Shown piece by piece: positions 1-12,340 of a DNA stretch of 64,000 bases. The translations under genes were made by a program, and so were the position numbers. The stretch lies in contig NW_020312827.1 in assembly GCF_003265705.1 (NCBI RefSeq), forward strand, positions 14,628,120 to 14,692,119, given 5' to 3'. The notes below the pieces were generated by a model. It ran no database searches, was not told the DNA's origin, and worked only from the letters and a program-made list of their open reading frames with translations. Numbering within the stretch: position 1 is the stretch's first letter; each line of letters starts with the position of its first letter. This DNA is from Callorhinus ursinus. Taxonomy: Eukaryota > Chordata > Mammalia > Carnivora > Otariidae.

Positions 1-2399
1 CGGTGCGGGACACGCACTGGGAACAGAGACAGCCAGGGGGAGGGCAGGTCACTCTAGCCAGAAGGCAGAGGGCTTCCTGCTGGAGGCAATAGTAGAATTT
101 TGTTCTGAGGAGCCAACAGGAGTTTGACAAGCATAGAAAGGGGAAGAACATCCTAGCAGACAGAACAGAAACATGAAACGGGACTGTGGGTACCAGGAAA
201 CGATTCACTCTCTTTAGAGAGTAAGCTGCAAAAATAGCTGGAATTATAGACAAGACGGGGAGGGCCGGCCGATGCTTGCCAACAGTGCAGCTCCCCGGCA
301 CTTCTGCTCAGGAAGGGGGTGGCCACGTTCTGTGGGACGAGGAGGTGGTGGGGCAGCAAGCAGGATGCAATTGCCGCCTTGAAACAAGGCCACGTCCTCG
401 TGGCTGCCACCGCCACTGTTGGCAAATTGTCCCTGGGATTCTGAAGGCTTAGACAAGGCCCATCTCTTCACTTTCCTGTGGGGAGTATGGATGACTCCTT
501 CTCTCTTCCAGTTTTCCCTCGAGGGCATGGCCATCATCTCTTTCTCAAATGAAGACAAGCTGCCTTGTCAAAGACGTTGGTGTGACTTCTCAAGGGAGCC
601 ATGCAGCGGTCAGGAGCACCGTCCCTGTTGCCTCTCTCCCTTTTCTCCTCCTCACCCCTCTCCCTTCCAGCCTTCCCCTGCCCTTTTCCCTCATTGCAAA
701 GATGACAAAGACAACATGGCCGTTGTAGAGACTTTGGAGAACAGAGTACAAAGAAGAAAATAAAATCCCGTGGAAACCCATTGTCCAAAGAGATCTACCA
801 TTCACACGTGGATAACTGTGCTTCTGAATCTTTGCTCTTTGCATCGTTAGCCCAAATGCCGCTACACTGGCACGCAGCAGGCCCCACCGCGGCCCCCCCT
901 CCCCGGGGTCCTCTGCCCTCTGGTGCCTGTGGGGGCCATCACTGATGTGTGCCCGTGTCAGTCCTGGCCACAGCTTGTGTCTTCCCCATTCACTTGTCTG
1001 AGTGGCCAGGCTCTGCTCTGACCAGCAGCCTCTCTGGGTAGTGCTGCTGGTCCCCTCCTGCAGGTGCCAGATCCTCTGCTCAGCTGACCCAGAGTCTGAT
1101 ACTGCTCTCTCTCTAACTGTCCATCCTGGGAGTGCTTGCAGCCCCTTCCACACTACAGCTGGAACTAGCTGTCATTTCTGACAAGACTTCTCTGAAGACT
1201 TAGAAATGTCGGAGAGATTGCCCACGCAGTTATATATCGCGTCACGTTCTAGTTCGGGCTGATCTTGGAGTTCGGAGTTCTCCGCCTGTCATGGGGACCC
1301 CTTGGGGCCATGTCCCTGACCTGTCTGCAAGAGGCTGAGGCCAGCTTACCCTGACCGCCAGGAGAGGCAGCTGCAAGCAGGCAGCTTAGCTGATTCAAGA
1401 GAAACCAACTAATGGATAATTTAAACAGAAAAAAAATCTTTTTTTAAGGATATCAGATAGCTACTGAGTCCCTGGGCTGGATAGAGACCCAGACTTGGGA
1501 GGTATCCAGCCAAGAACAATGACCCAAATCATGCCGCAGAACTGGTTCTGGAAGGAACCACTGCCATTTCTGACTGGCATAGATAGAAGCTGGCCATGCT
1601 GACCCCAGTGATTCTAGGCCCTAGATGCTGTTACTAGAACCACCCTTGTGATTGCCCCTGGAAATAGGTTATGATCCCATCGTTGTGGCCACCAGCCCCA
1701 GGATGGAACCCACACAGTCCCTGCTTCCTTATCGATGGTGTGTCCCCTGCTGCCTGCCACCTCACTGTCCCCATGGAAGCTTCCGTCTAGTGCTGTCCAG
1801 TTCCACCTTGATTGGGGGCAAGGTTCTCTTTCCGGGCCCCCACCCTGTTTAGTGTCCATGTCCCCCAATCTCTGTTCAGGAGACTTAGGGGGAGCCAGGA
1901 CTCCGGCGAGGTGGGCCGGGCACAGGTGCTGAGGGAGTTTTGCCCACTCTAGAGGAGGGCTCTGCGTCTAATTCCTTCCTCTCTGCCCCTGCCCTCCAGA
2001 CAGCAGGTTCTGCTAATGCCACTTGGAAGACCCTAGGAAGAGGCTGTCCCTTCTTTCCTCTCCAGCTGAATGGCCATTCTGCCTTCTCTCTGTCCCTGAC
2101 CCTAGGCCAGACTCATCGAGTCTGGGGGAGAGAGGAAAGTGGTACTGGAAGGATGCCTCTGAGAATCTTTGCTCCTCACTTAGGGATAGCCTTTGGGATA
2201 CTGGCAAGAAAGAAAAGAGTGAAACACACAGAAGACCGTAGAAGGGATAGTCCAAGACCATGTCTGTCACCTGTCTCACTAGTGTCTGGGTCAGAGTCTG
2301 ACTTATGTCTCTGTGGTTGGGGGAGCCTGGACTGCAAGCTTCAGTCTTTGCACTGGGGAGGCTGGGACAGTGAGTCGCTGGCATGCCTCAGCCTCTGTA

Positions 2400-2476
2400 C
2401 GGAGGAGGGCTGTTCTGTTTTGCTCATCAGTGACTTTAGCTCAGTAGGTGCACGATAAATACTTATTGAATGAAAG
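2400..2476 (+). repeat. L2 LINE 3'-end fragment
   Basis: The sequence ends in a diverged form of the L2 tail, with a run resembling 'agtaggtgctcaataaatatttgttgaatgaa' (here AGTAGGTGCACGATAAATAC and onward). It is an ancient mammalian retroposon remnant with no coding capacity. Confidence 0.55.
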
Positions 2477-2907
2477 AGTAGAAAAGTTATAGAATTCAAC
2501 TTCATTCACAGCTTGGAAAATTTTCTGCTGAAGAAATCTTGTCTGATCTGGATGTCTCTATCAAGTTGCCTCAATGCAGGGCTTCCTAGTTTAGGATTAA
2601 TTTCTGAGCGATTTTCTATGAAGTTCTGTTTCATTCTTCTTTAAACTTCTCTGTTCCCAGTCTAACTAGAAATCGCATAGCATATCTCTTTTTGTCTTCT
2701 CTCCATTTGCTTTCTATCTGTCTGGGCAGCCCTCTTGTACCTCCAGGAAAATTCTAGGCCCTCAGACCATGGCCTCTTTTCTGCTTTGTGTGCTCAAAGT
2801 CTTTTTCTCATATGTGCTCATCCTTCTCATAGACTTTCTTATTTTTTTTCTTGCTTCACCTTGCCTCTTTCTCTTCTAGTTGCCATCTTTTCCCCATATA
2901 ATTTCTT

Positions 2908-3104
2908 TTTTTTTTAAAGATTTTATTTATTTATTTGACAGAGAAAGACACAGCAAGAGAGGGAACACAAGCAGGGGGAGTGGGAGAAGGAGAAGCAGGC
3001 TCCCCACTGAGCGGGGAGCCCAACGTGGGGCTCGATCCCAGGACCCTGGGATCATGACCTGAGCCGAAGGCAGACGCTTAACGACTCAGCCACCCAGGCG
3101 CCCC
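2908..3104 (-). mobile_element. Can-SINE (tRNA-Lys-derived), minus strand
   Basis: Read on the minus strand, it begins with the carnivore SINE head GGCGCCTGGGTGGCTGAGTC. It continues through the GGTCATGATCCCAGGGTCC part with the pol III B-box-like GATCGAGCCC, then a pyrimidine-rich body, and ends with the AAATAAATAAAAT tail. It is flanked by a perfect 16-bp target-site duplication (CCCCATATAATTTCTT at 2892-2907 and 3105-3120), so the insertion is complete and fairly young. It lies in the KCNK10 intron, antisense to the gene. Confidence 0.93.
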
Positions 3105-4998
3105 CCCCATATAATTTCTTAATGCCTATTTCATTATTGTCTATAGTTTTATGAGGGTGACCATCCCTGTGTGCTTTCATTAGAAGGTGTTTGTCTAGAA
3201 AGAAGGAAAGGCATGGTGTGACTCTTGGGGAGGGGATTGCTTACTGCACCCCCAGTAAAACCCAGGGATTTGCACAGGTATTGACTCAATGATACCCACG
3301 TGCATTTTTAAGGTATTGACCTGAATCGGGCTGATCATGGGGGCTTTCTCCAAATCTTCTAACAGGCAAGATAAATAGTAGGCCACAGAAAATGCATGCT
3401 TCTTTGTCACTAGCCTTGATTCCTGGGCATGTAGACAGGCATTCTGGGCAGCCCACCAGAAGCTCACAAGGGCCTGCTCTCTGAGCTACTCTTAGCTGAG
3501 AATGGAGGGATGGGGGCCTATGAAGGCTTTCTTCTCTCCCACCCTTGGATGCTGGTTCCAGTGAGCAGGGACGTGGCTTGGAGATGGCCAGGAAGGACGA
3601 AGAAGAGTCAAAGCTCCTTGATAATCCCCAGTGAACCGTTTACTTCACTCAGTGTGTTATGTGGCTGCATTATGACTGTTGCTTTCCCACCTCCATCCCT
3701 CAGCCTGTCTTGTCCCTGTGGAAGGTTCCTGCCCCTTCAGAGAGCCCCAGCCAGGGCCTGGCCTTCCTTAATGACTTCCCCCCTTCCTCATCTCCTTCTA
3801 GGACAGGCTTCTCAGTAGGAGACCCATTGTAATTTCTCTCCTTTCTGCTTTCATTATATGTGTTCCTCCTTGGTGGGGGGAGGAGGGGGCTGCAGTCTAA
3901 AGAAGGGAACTCACCTTCCATTGAGGAGAACTTGCCCCAGTGGACCCACTGGACTCTTTCTCCCCTTCATTGTGAAGTAATTATTGAGCCGTCGCTAACA
4001 TAAAAGACCATGGTACCAGGAGGACTGTGGGGAGGAGAATTGAGATGATGGGGGTCTTCAAAGGAGCCAAATAAATAGCATCTGTTTTTTTCCACCCCAG
4101 GTATAAACTGATTGAGAAGTAAGACAAAGGAGATGATGCACTGAAGCCTAGTATTACTATATTTTCTCAACACTGGAGAATATGGTTTATATCTGTGGAA
4201 AAATGGATTTCTTAATGACAGACCCAGAATTAGACAGGAGATCATGAGGCCACTTCAGGAGGTCAGCTTTTTCCCAAAAGGAAGGGAGAGGAAGAGGCAG
4301 AATGCTCAGTTCCTGGGTCAGAGTAAGGCTGGAGAGAGGGCATGTGCAGGGAAACTCCCTGCACAAGAAAGAAGCACTGGGGTGGGATCTTGTTTCTCTG
4401 GCTAATGTGGCTTGCTTGGCCAATGAACTATGACCTTGAACCCTGTTAGCCGGGGGAGGAGAAGAGGGAGGCAGCTTTAGGTGTCTGTAGCCTTGTTACT
4501 GTAGTATTATTATTGTATGCTTGTGTATATGATGGTGGGAGGGCATTTTGGGGTGGAGGCATTGTTCCCTGTGCTACTAAAATCTGGGTGAAGTAAATTT
4601 AGAATTTGGATAGGTGAGCAGCTAGGTAGGGCATCTATCGGGGTTGTCAGGAGTTATTCTGTTGAAGTGGCTCATCAGAAGGTGTGCCCATCCTCCTCTC
4701 CTTCCCATGGGCTTGTTTTCCGAACTACAGCTGAAGAGAAGGGCCATTCTTCAGCCAAGGTTACATATGGGTGTTTCCTACATTGGTGTGATTGCCTCTG
4801 AGTTGTTCCAATCCCTGGGACACAGTTTCTGAATGCTTAACTAACAGAAATCCAAAGATCATCCATTATAGTTGGCATGCTTTTGTATCCCACATACCAG
4901 AGCTACGAGAATATTTGTTTCTTCTCTCCCAGGTGATATTTTTCATCAGTGGGTTGTCATTAGGTACTACACTTTGCCTTCAATAGCTAGAGCAGGGC

Positions 4999-5018
4999 TG
5001 GACACCATGGACAGCGCC
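4999..5018 (+). promoter_or_regulatory. RE1/NRSF (REST)-like site in KCNK10 intron
   Basis: TGGACACCATGGACAGCGCC matches the RE1 consensus TYAGCACCNNGGACAGCGCC everywhere except positions 2-4. The whole right half (GGACAGCGCC) and the CACC core of the left half are intact. REST silences neuronal genes, and TREK-2 is largely neuronal, so the location makes sense. Binding is inferred only. Confidence 0.4.
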
Positions 5019-5084
5019 ACAAAGACTGCTTTCAGCCAAAGACCCAGAGGTTGCCACTCCGCCTCACCCACTAGACTTCCTGTA

Positions 5085-5190
5085 CATGTGGAAGGAACTT
5101 TGCTCTCTTTTTTAACTGCTATGTCCCTTGCAACCAGAACAGCCCCTGATATGTAAAGGATCCTTAAACATTATGGGCCAAGTGAATTAA
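5085..5190 (+). repeat. L2-like 3'-end fragment
   Basis: The pattern of the L2 tail is visible in diverged form: TTTTTTAACTGCTATGTCCC, then CCTGATATGTAAAGGATCC, then a sequence resembling 'aataaatatttgttgaatgaa'. It is old, and only the 3' end is recognisable. Confidence 0.4.
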
Positions 5191-7194
5191 TTGGTTGTAT
5201 CTTGAGCGCAAACTCTTGTGTTCCGGTCGAGTATTATCTCCAGATATTAGAAGCCACTGAATTTTAGAAGAGAAAACTTTCAAAGATTTTAATGAAAGTG
5301 TTCCTGGAGTGGAACAGCTTCGAATTTTTATTATTTGTGGATCTTTTCTCCATCCCAGGCGTACCTACATTGGCATCTCAGTGATAAAAACGATTTAATT
5401 GTATCTACCAAAAGCTTTTTCAAAAACTTTGCATGGTGATACCAGCAAAGCCCTGAACTGGCCAATAATCTATGAGATGCTTCAGTGTGGCTCAGATAAA
5501 ACTTTGTGTGTGTGTGAATTTAGCTATCGAGCTGAATGGAAACAAAATACATTTGTGTCTTCAGCTTTTGAGGAGGACATTTTTCCATAGGCTCCATGGA
5601 GATTTTGCTGCGTGATTCTCACTAATGTGTGTTTACAGTGTCTCTGCCATGGAGATTATAGGCAAATGGTGTTTACAAGCTCTCTTCGTAGTTTATAGAA
5701 TTGCTGTGCTACATAGCTATTCACTGTGATGTTCAAACTATTTGTTGGAACTGCACCTTTTTAAAAGAAATCTTTGTGGCAAACATAATAATATCAGAAA
5801 ATAAAGTCAATTCTTCTCTGAGGCAGTTCCTATTATCTTTCCATTTTGAGAAATTATTCTCAGTTCAATTGTATCACCATGGTGATGTGTTCGCATTTCA
5901 ACAAACCAAACCAAACCAGACCAAAAGTAGAGCTCTGCACGTCTAGCTCCTGTCCAAGACTTTTTTTTATTGCAGTATTCTTATTATCTCCAGTGTCCTG
6001 GCTAAAAATCACAACGAAGAAGCAATTTCCTCAGCCAGACACAACACTCTGGGTTGCTAATCTCAGAATTCTAAGAAATCACATAAAAGTGAAAAGGAGA
6101 ATGGGCATTAAAGGGGCAAAAATGAAATAAAGAACCAACCCGCAAATGAATAGAAATATACTCCTCTAAAATAAGATTGTGGAAGGAGGCAACCGCAGAG
6201 AGGGCATTTTGCTTAATGAGAATTGGACATGTGGCTTAGTCCTCTGAGGTCTGAAACAAGTAAACACTCCTAGGGTTGTCAGCATGTACATCCCTCTCTC
6301 AAAGCAGAGCTCTTAGACCTGGCTCTTCCGCTCTCTGTTTGTGAAGTTTGTTTTGCTCTTTGGAATAATTGCACAAAGAATCGTGACAACAAAATGAACT
6401 CTACAGGAGGTAGGTTTTGAGTTCTTTGAAAATTCCTGCAGTTAGTGCCAATTGGGAGGCAGGAAATAGTTTTGCATAATGCTATTTGCATAAGAAGGAA
6501 AGAACACGTCGTTTATTCTAATCAACAAAGTGTGAAAACAAGATTTGGACAGATGTGCACAACCATCTTGTCTCTCCTGCCCAAATATTGTATCAAACCA
6601 TCTCTTCCCAGGTAACAATTTTGTTAGCCCAAGAACACATCAGCTCAGTCGGACCTGGGCTCTCACTAAGCGTTTTGCTAGCTGCTCTGCTTACTGGTAA
6701 ATAAGCAGTGTGATTTTGCTTAGCAGCCCCTCTGTGGAAAGACAGCTCATGTCCATACGTGGCGGAGAGGTGGGGACGTGGGGGAGGGGGGCAAGGAAAG
6801 CTAGGTATGTGCCTCTCTGTACCTGGTTCCTGACGTCGCAAACTTTATCTGCAATTCTTGGCAGTCCTAGAAGGATGATGAAGAACTAGGGGGAAATTAA
6901 TGGAAAGGCAAAGAAAAAAGTTTTCAAGATTGTGAGCTGAAACTGTGTGAGAGCTCAACCCAGAGCCAACACAGAAGAATCAAGAGAGAATGAGGACCTT
7001 TTTCTCATTAACAATGAGGTAATTATATGAGATAACGTATCCAGGAAGGGACAACTAACAGTGACTTCCTGAAGCGAAACGAAGATTATCTTAAGCCAGA
7101 CACGAGGGAGCATTCCTCAGTAGTTAAGGACAGCATTAAATCTGGGACTGTCCACATCTGAGAAAAGATTTGAACTTTCACATTAAAAGATAAT

Positions 7195-7400
7195 CATTAA
7201 CAATCCCTGAGCACTTAGCCAGCAGTGTGTGAAGCTTTTACACACTTATTTAATCTTCCAAACAATCCTGTGAGGTGGATTCTCGATGTCCATTTTATAA
7301 AGGAAGAAACTGATGCACAGAGAGGATGAGAAACTTGCCTAAGGTCACCCAGCCACATAGCAGTGGGGGTGGGATGCATCTCAGGCAGTCTACCCTTAAA
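7195..7400 (-). repeat. MIR SINE, minus strand
   Basis: The sequence matches the reverse complement of MIR: TTGAGCACTTA-like start, TTATTTAATCTTCC, CCTGTGAGGTGGATTC, CCATTTTATAAAGGAAGAAA, CTTGCCTAAGGTCACCCAGC, and GGGATGCATCTCAGGCAGTC. It is an ancient mammalian-wide tRNA-derived SINE. Together with the sequence near it, it is one of the better preserved MIRs in the window. Confidence 0.85.
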
Positions 7401-7661
7401 CTCCAACTTCCTAAACACCCTTTTACAAGTGGTAGTGTGCAGTTGCAGGGCTACTGGGGAGGAGAAGCCCAAAGATCACTGGATGATGTGGAAGATAGTG
7501 TGTAGTTCCATGTTGAAAAAGTGTTCAGTTAAGGTAACTGTTTTTGTTCTGTTTTAATATCTAGAGGGCAGCAAAAACATGGGTAACCAGAATAATAGAT
7601 ATTGCTAAAACCTTATGTCCACACCTCTTCCTTTTACAGTGAAGTATGGGTACACACATTT

Positions 7662-7686
7662 ACACACACACACACACACACACACA
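7662..7686. repeat. (AC)n microsatellite
   Basis: This is a 25-nt uninterrupted AC run, followed by a short imperfect extension (GACACACCAC). It is probably length-polymorphic. Confidence 0.9.
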
Positions 7687-8157
7687 GACACACCACGTAG
7701 ACATTTGAGTTCTTAAGTCCCTAAAATACCCTAATGATTGAATTTTCCAAGCATTCACTGAGCATCATCCTAGGTTGTCTGCAAGAAACAGCTGAGGCTT
7801 GCCTTGGGCGCTGAGGTGAGCGGTGGTGAAATGTTTACCTGGCTGATAAACTCTCCAAGAGATAATGCGCTTTAGACACCATTATTTCGCCTTTGTTACC
7901 TAGCTCCCTCCCTGCCACCAAACAGGTCCTGTCCTGTACCAGCATCCCTTCTGTCCACCGCAGGGAGCCCGGGAATGTCTCCAGCTTCCTACGTACTTGC
8001 AAGCCCTCCTTTGGCAACCGCAGCCTCATTTGGATTGCAGTTGTATTCACATCCTAATTTATGACTTAACAAGTGTCTCAGAAACATTTAATTTCATTGT
8101 GCGTTTGAGGAGGACAGTTTATAGAGGAGGGGGAGAATGATGTTCCCGTTGCCAGCA

Positions 8158-8173
8158 ATTAAATTAATTTAAT
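8158..8173. repeat. Perfect AT palindrome with homeodomain cores
   Basis: ATTAAATTAATTTAAT is identical to its own reverse complement. It carries several overlapping TAAT/ATTA cores, the recognition core of homeodomain proteins. No function can be shown from the sequence. Confidence 0.35.
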
Positions 8174-9229
8174 GATCTATGGTGAAGTCTCCTTTTGGGG
8201 CTTGGATTTTCATACGTGTCTATAAACAAAACTAGGCTAGTAATAAATATGTTCCTGGATTCTCAGAGGGGCTCAACTGCCTTCACCAAGTCCTGCTATA
8301 ATATCCAGGCTGGAAATTCATGGAATGGGTAAGACATTCCCGTGATTCTCAGGTGATTCATCTTGTCATGATACTTTCATGAGAAAAAGAATTGGAATTT
8401 TCATTTGCAGTTTCAGCAATATCAGTAAATTATCACTTTTTTTTTCAGATGGCTTTTCTGAAGAGATGAGGAGGGGACTGTATAAAAGCATGGATCAAAT
8501 AATTTTTCCCCATTCCCACTTTATATACCGAGTGCCCTTTTGGGAGTAAGAGCACATGACTGCTTTTCATAAAGAAGGATTGTATTTCCTTAGGTTTTCC
8601 TGTGTATTTTTAGGGACTATATTGATCTCAGAATGGGGGTGTACATAGTGCTGATTTAGATGCATGCAAATAAATGTTCTCCACTATCCCTGTTCTTGTT
8701 CGTTGAACCGAGTCCTCCATTTTGTTGTGTTGAACATACCTGGGACCGGGACCCAAGGCAGGTGGGACTGAGTGTTTCTGAGGTGTGAAGAGAGGCGGAC
8801 AGCATCCTTTCCCCTTTTTCAGCTCCCGCATCCCTGGAACTTTCCAGTAAACAAGCTGCGCCGACGTTTCTCCCATAGTCGGGGAGAAGGGGATGGAAGG
8901 GAGGGGAACCTAGTCATCTTCTTGACCAGCATTTCCACAGTTGATCCACGTGGTTGACCTTAGAAGACACTCTCTTGACCATCTCTGTCCTGGGGACACA
9001 TGGCAGAGGTGTCACTGCTTATGACCGAAGCTTAGGAATTCCTGGACACATTGCACAGTAACAATTTTTTATTCTCCGTCTTCCTTTCCAGAAGGGAAGC
9101 AGGACAGCCTGTTGTTCTTCATGGGGGTTAGTCTGGTTGATTTTGTTATGAGGGGGCCGGTGGGGGCGGGACTCTGGCGACTTTGTGTGAGCTGGGAAAT
9201 TGTGGAGTGACTTGAAGTCTGGTTCTATC

Positions 9230-9390
9230 AGTAAGCACTGGGCTGGGAGTTAATCACATCAGAATTCTAATCTGGGCCTTGGCTCTAATTAGCAAAATCA
9301 TTTTATGCTAGTCTCTCAACCCCTCTTGGCTTCTGTTGAAGTGTATGAATGCAAAGGTCTCTGTACGCTCTGAGGTTCTCTGCCTTCTAA
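9230..9390 (+). repeat. MIR-like SINE, plus strand
   Basis: The order of blocks follows MIR: GGCTGGGAGTTAATCACATC, GGGCCTTGGCTCTAATTAGC, TCTCTCAACCCCTCTTGGCT, then a TCTGAGGTTCTCTGCC-like end. It is diverged. Confidence 0.45.
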
Positions 9391-10027
9391 TTCACCGGAA
9401 GGCAATGAATAGAAAACAGAGCACATGGTAAGGATTTCCTATATCCAATGCCCCACATGTGGTGTATTTTTGCAGAAAATCAATCTAGGCGATGTGGAAA
9501 GGCCCAGTCACTCTGATGTATGTGGTTTTGGTCGGGCTATGGTGCTAGGGCCCCCTGAGGACAGTTTACATGCCTGTCCTGGGAACTTTGAGAAGACCTT
9601 AAGGATTATTCAGCTCAGAGGCAATGCCAGTGTTGTCTTGAATGCGTTCAAGGGGAATACCAGGGAGGTTCCCGGTCCACATCTGGACTCCATTGGCACC
9701 ATTCCTTTGGGTGACATCTGTCTAATTCCCAATCTAAATGCTTTCATCTCTTGACTGGCTCCTTCAGAAGATGGCCTGAAACGAAGCTGATCATTTTAGA
9801 CAGTAGCCTGTCATTCTGACTTGGACTCTTGTCTGTCCCCAGTGGATAACACAGCCCGAACACACCGCAGCGCTGGCTCAAACATGTATGTTTTAAAAGA
9901 AAAGTATGTTATAAGTGTACAACTTCAGCAGGGAAGGAAGGTGAAGAAGCTAGAGTCTGTCTCAAATGTGTATGGGGGTGACTGTTTTTCTTGTCATCTG
10001 AACATTTTAGTCTGTTTCAGGTCAGCT

Positions 10028-10100
10028 GTTTTTTTGTTTTTGTTTTTGTTTTTTTGTCTTTAGTTTTGTTGTTGTTGTTGTTCTTTTGTTTTTTTCCAAC
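10028..10100. repeat. T-rich low-complexity tract (T5G / TTG repeats)
   Basis: The tract comprises runs of TTTTTG and then GTT trinucleotide repeats. It could be a decayed A-tail of a minus-strand retroposon or simple expansion. No attached retroposon body was recognised. Confidence 0.7.
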
Positions 10101-10344
10101 ACATTCCCACTGATACAAGGGGAACTAGGCGCCAGGTCCATATCTACCATTGTGGAAAGAGCTCCAAACCTGCACCCTCCAGGAGAAGGGTCAATAATAC
10201 CACGTGAGAATTGTCAGCAAGCCCTTCTTGGGGAATCATTGTGTTTGTGCTAGTGAGGAAGTTAGAATCAGCATTTGGGCTGCAGTCATGGAACCACACA
10301 AAGGACATTCAAGACATGACCTAAGCAGGGTTTCTTGAGCTCCA

Positions 10345-10470
10345 CGAACAGGCTTCATGGGTCTGAGAACCACCTAGAGCATCTGAAAATTTCTGTGTGT
10401 GCATTTTTCTAGGAGAGGGCCCATAGCCTTCATCAGAATGTCCCAAAGCTGCCCATGACTGACAAAAGGT
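10345..10470 (+). repeat. hAT-Charlie-like DNA transposon fossil
   Basis: The phrase GTGTGTGCATTTTTCTAGGAGAGGGCCCATAGCCTTCATCAGAATGTCCC-like order (checked in pieces) matches a common mammalian medium-reiterated element of the hAT-Charlie group. It ends about 100 nt before the KCNK10 exon. The subfamily is not certain. Confidence 0.45.
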
Positions 10471-10568
10471 GAAAGTCCACTGGCATAATACATTCTTCCT
10501 CTGCCTCTGTCTTCTGAATCCAGGGTGATGAAGCTGACTTGCCTATCTTTCTCCTTTGCTGTTCCCAG

Positions 10569-10755
10569 AAAAAGCAAGTGAGCCAGACCAAGATCCGGGT
10601 CATCTCAACCATCCTGTTCATCTTGGCCGGCTGTATTGTATTTGTGACGATTCCCGCTGTCATTTTCAAATATATCGAGGGGTGGACCACCTTGGAGTCC
10701 ATTTACTTTGTGGTGGTCACCCTCACCACGGTGGGCTTTGGTGATTTTGTGGCAG
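10569..10755 (+). CDS. KCNK10: KCNK10 (TREK-2) exon: TM3 and second pore domain
   Basis: This is a coding exon of 187 nt. It is bounded by an acceptor (CTTTGCTGTTCCCAG at its left edge) and a donor (GTAAGC at 10756), and ends after one base of a glycine codon. The translation starts [17 protein letters not shown], the end of the cytoplasmic loop and TM3. It continues through [10 protein letters not shown] to the second pore helix and the filter TVGFGD. TVGFGD is the P2-type K+ filter of two-pore-domain channels. [12 protein letters not shown] fits TREK-2; TREK-1 has a different loop (compared from memory). The protein is a plasma-membrane leak K+ channel opened by stretch, lipids, heat and acid, mainly in neurons. 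I remember alanine in human where this copy has the second threonine of EGWTTLES. The start methionine and first pore lie outside the window. Confidence 0.96.
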
Positions 10756-12340
10756 GTAAGCACCCTGGGCATCCCAGTCACCAGGGCCCCAGCAGGGAAA
10801 AGAGGCTGTTGATAATGCTTTTCAAAACCGTGAGAAACCATGTTGTGGGAGAAGCTAATGAAAATGGCTCAGTGTCCCTGCTGCTGTGTGGACTCATTTC
10901 AAGCCCACGGTCCCACATAATGTAAAAAGCAGCAGATTCTGCTGTGAAATGAAAGCCAGCCTCTTCCTTACCAGGATGCTCATTGCCCTTATTATTCTAT
11001 GAATTATGCATGAGTGAAATGAATTTCTCATTGAATGTTGGACTTCTGATTTGCATTAAAGCTCCTTGAATCAATTGATAAAGGCTGTATTAGCAAGTGG
11101 CAAATATGAACCTCTGGAGAGATTAGCATAAAGCTTGGCCTGCAGCGACCTGTAGGTTAGAGTTCCTGAGGCTGCCCAGGGGAGGACTGTGTTCCCTGCA
11201 AAAGTTATCCCGGGCATGCCCTGACACAAGACTTAGGACTCAGTTGACTACCAGGAGCTGAGAACTGTCCCAAGGGAGTACAATATTATAACGGATTCTG
11301 CATGAATATATATGGAAACAATATCCTTCATTGTGAAGATAGATGCCAATGAACTATGTTTATAGAAGCAAAAGGAAACGGCCATCAATTTCACCTAGGG
11401 ACAGGGAGCCTGAAAATGAAATGAGATCTGGTTTCTTACATGAATGGCTTTCCCAGAATGTAGTAGGAAGGCAGGAAGAGAGGACGCCATCCTTCCCTTT
11501 CCTAAGGGATGGTTCTACAGGGTCCGGGGTCCGACAACTGATCATTTTCTACTCTGAGAAGTGAACGCTTTGATTAAACAACTCTGTCCTGAGCTCAAAA
11601 TGTTTGGGTGATGCATGTGCATTGTGAGTGCGAGTGCGTGTGTGCGTGTGCATGTTCTTGACCAGTTCCTGGTTAAGCAGCAGCCTGAACATTTGCAGGC
11701 TGAGCTTGCAGACTGTCCTTTATTTGGCACATGATCCTGGTGCCTTGGTTACTTCATGGAGTATGGCACTCACAAGGGGGAGAGGGATCTGGAAATCTGG
11801 AAAACAGGATATTCTGGAGGGGATATTGAGGGCTCTTCAAAAGACGCATGGGTGCGTCCATATTCATTCTGACAGTGATAACCAGGAGGGTGGTCTCCTA
11901 GCTGTTCCAACTGGGCAGATGAAGACTGAAGTCCAGTTTGTAAAATAGCAGTTTTTATTTTTTCCTTCCTTTTTCCTGCCTAAGGACTGAGCACTGCAAA
12001 GTCAGAGTGATTAAAAAAGCTAGGGGTCTGGGACCCCACCCCAGTGCTCAGCCACTGTGCCTCTCACCTTGTGTGGGGAGTCACCTGGTGCCTTCTGAGC
12101 GGAGGCCTGCCGCTCTGGAGGGAAACCACAGAGAACTATTGGGACTATTTCACAAACTTCTTCAAGTTCCCCCAGAGCATAGTTTGCACTGGGTTGTGCT
12201 TCAAGAGTGCCCTGTGGCAGCCCTGGGCCATCTGCCGCAGTCTGTTACAGAGGACACTTGCAACGAGCCCTTCTCTCTAAACACCTGCTTGACTCGGCCT
12301 GTTAATCTCTTAATCTGGGGGCACAAATAGAGCCTTGGGA

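Larger units (their letters stand above)
1..10568 (+). other. KCNK10: KCNK10 intron (3' part) upstream of the first visible exon
   Basis: This is non-coding sequence running from the window edge to the splice acceptor at 10568. It ends in a pyrimidine-rich tract followed by CAG, directly before the KCNK10 exon at 10569. I found no earlier KCNK10 exon here: the first pore and TM1/TM2 coding sequence would be expected further upstream. The recognisable contents are a Can-SINE, MIR and L2 fossils, a CA microsatellite, a T-rich low-complexity patch (10028-10100) and an RE1-like site, each listed separately. The open frames here, up to 187 codons at 590-1153 on the minus strand, show no recognisable domain and look like chance. 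The stretches 1-2400, 5200-7190 and 7700-9200 hold nothing else I can name. Confidence 0.85.

Noticed and set aside
590..1153. 187-codon minus-strand open frame, the longest in the KCNK10 intron apart from exons
   Set aside because: No recognisable domain, low-complexity arginine/glycine-rich end, no splice-site or codon-use support; it lies inside an intron and fits chance.
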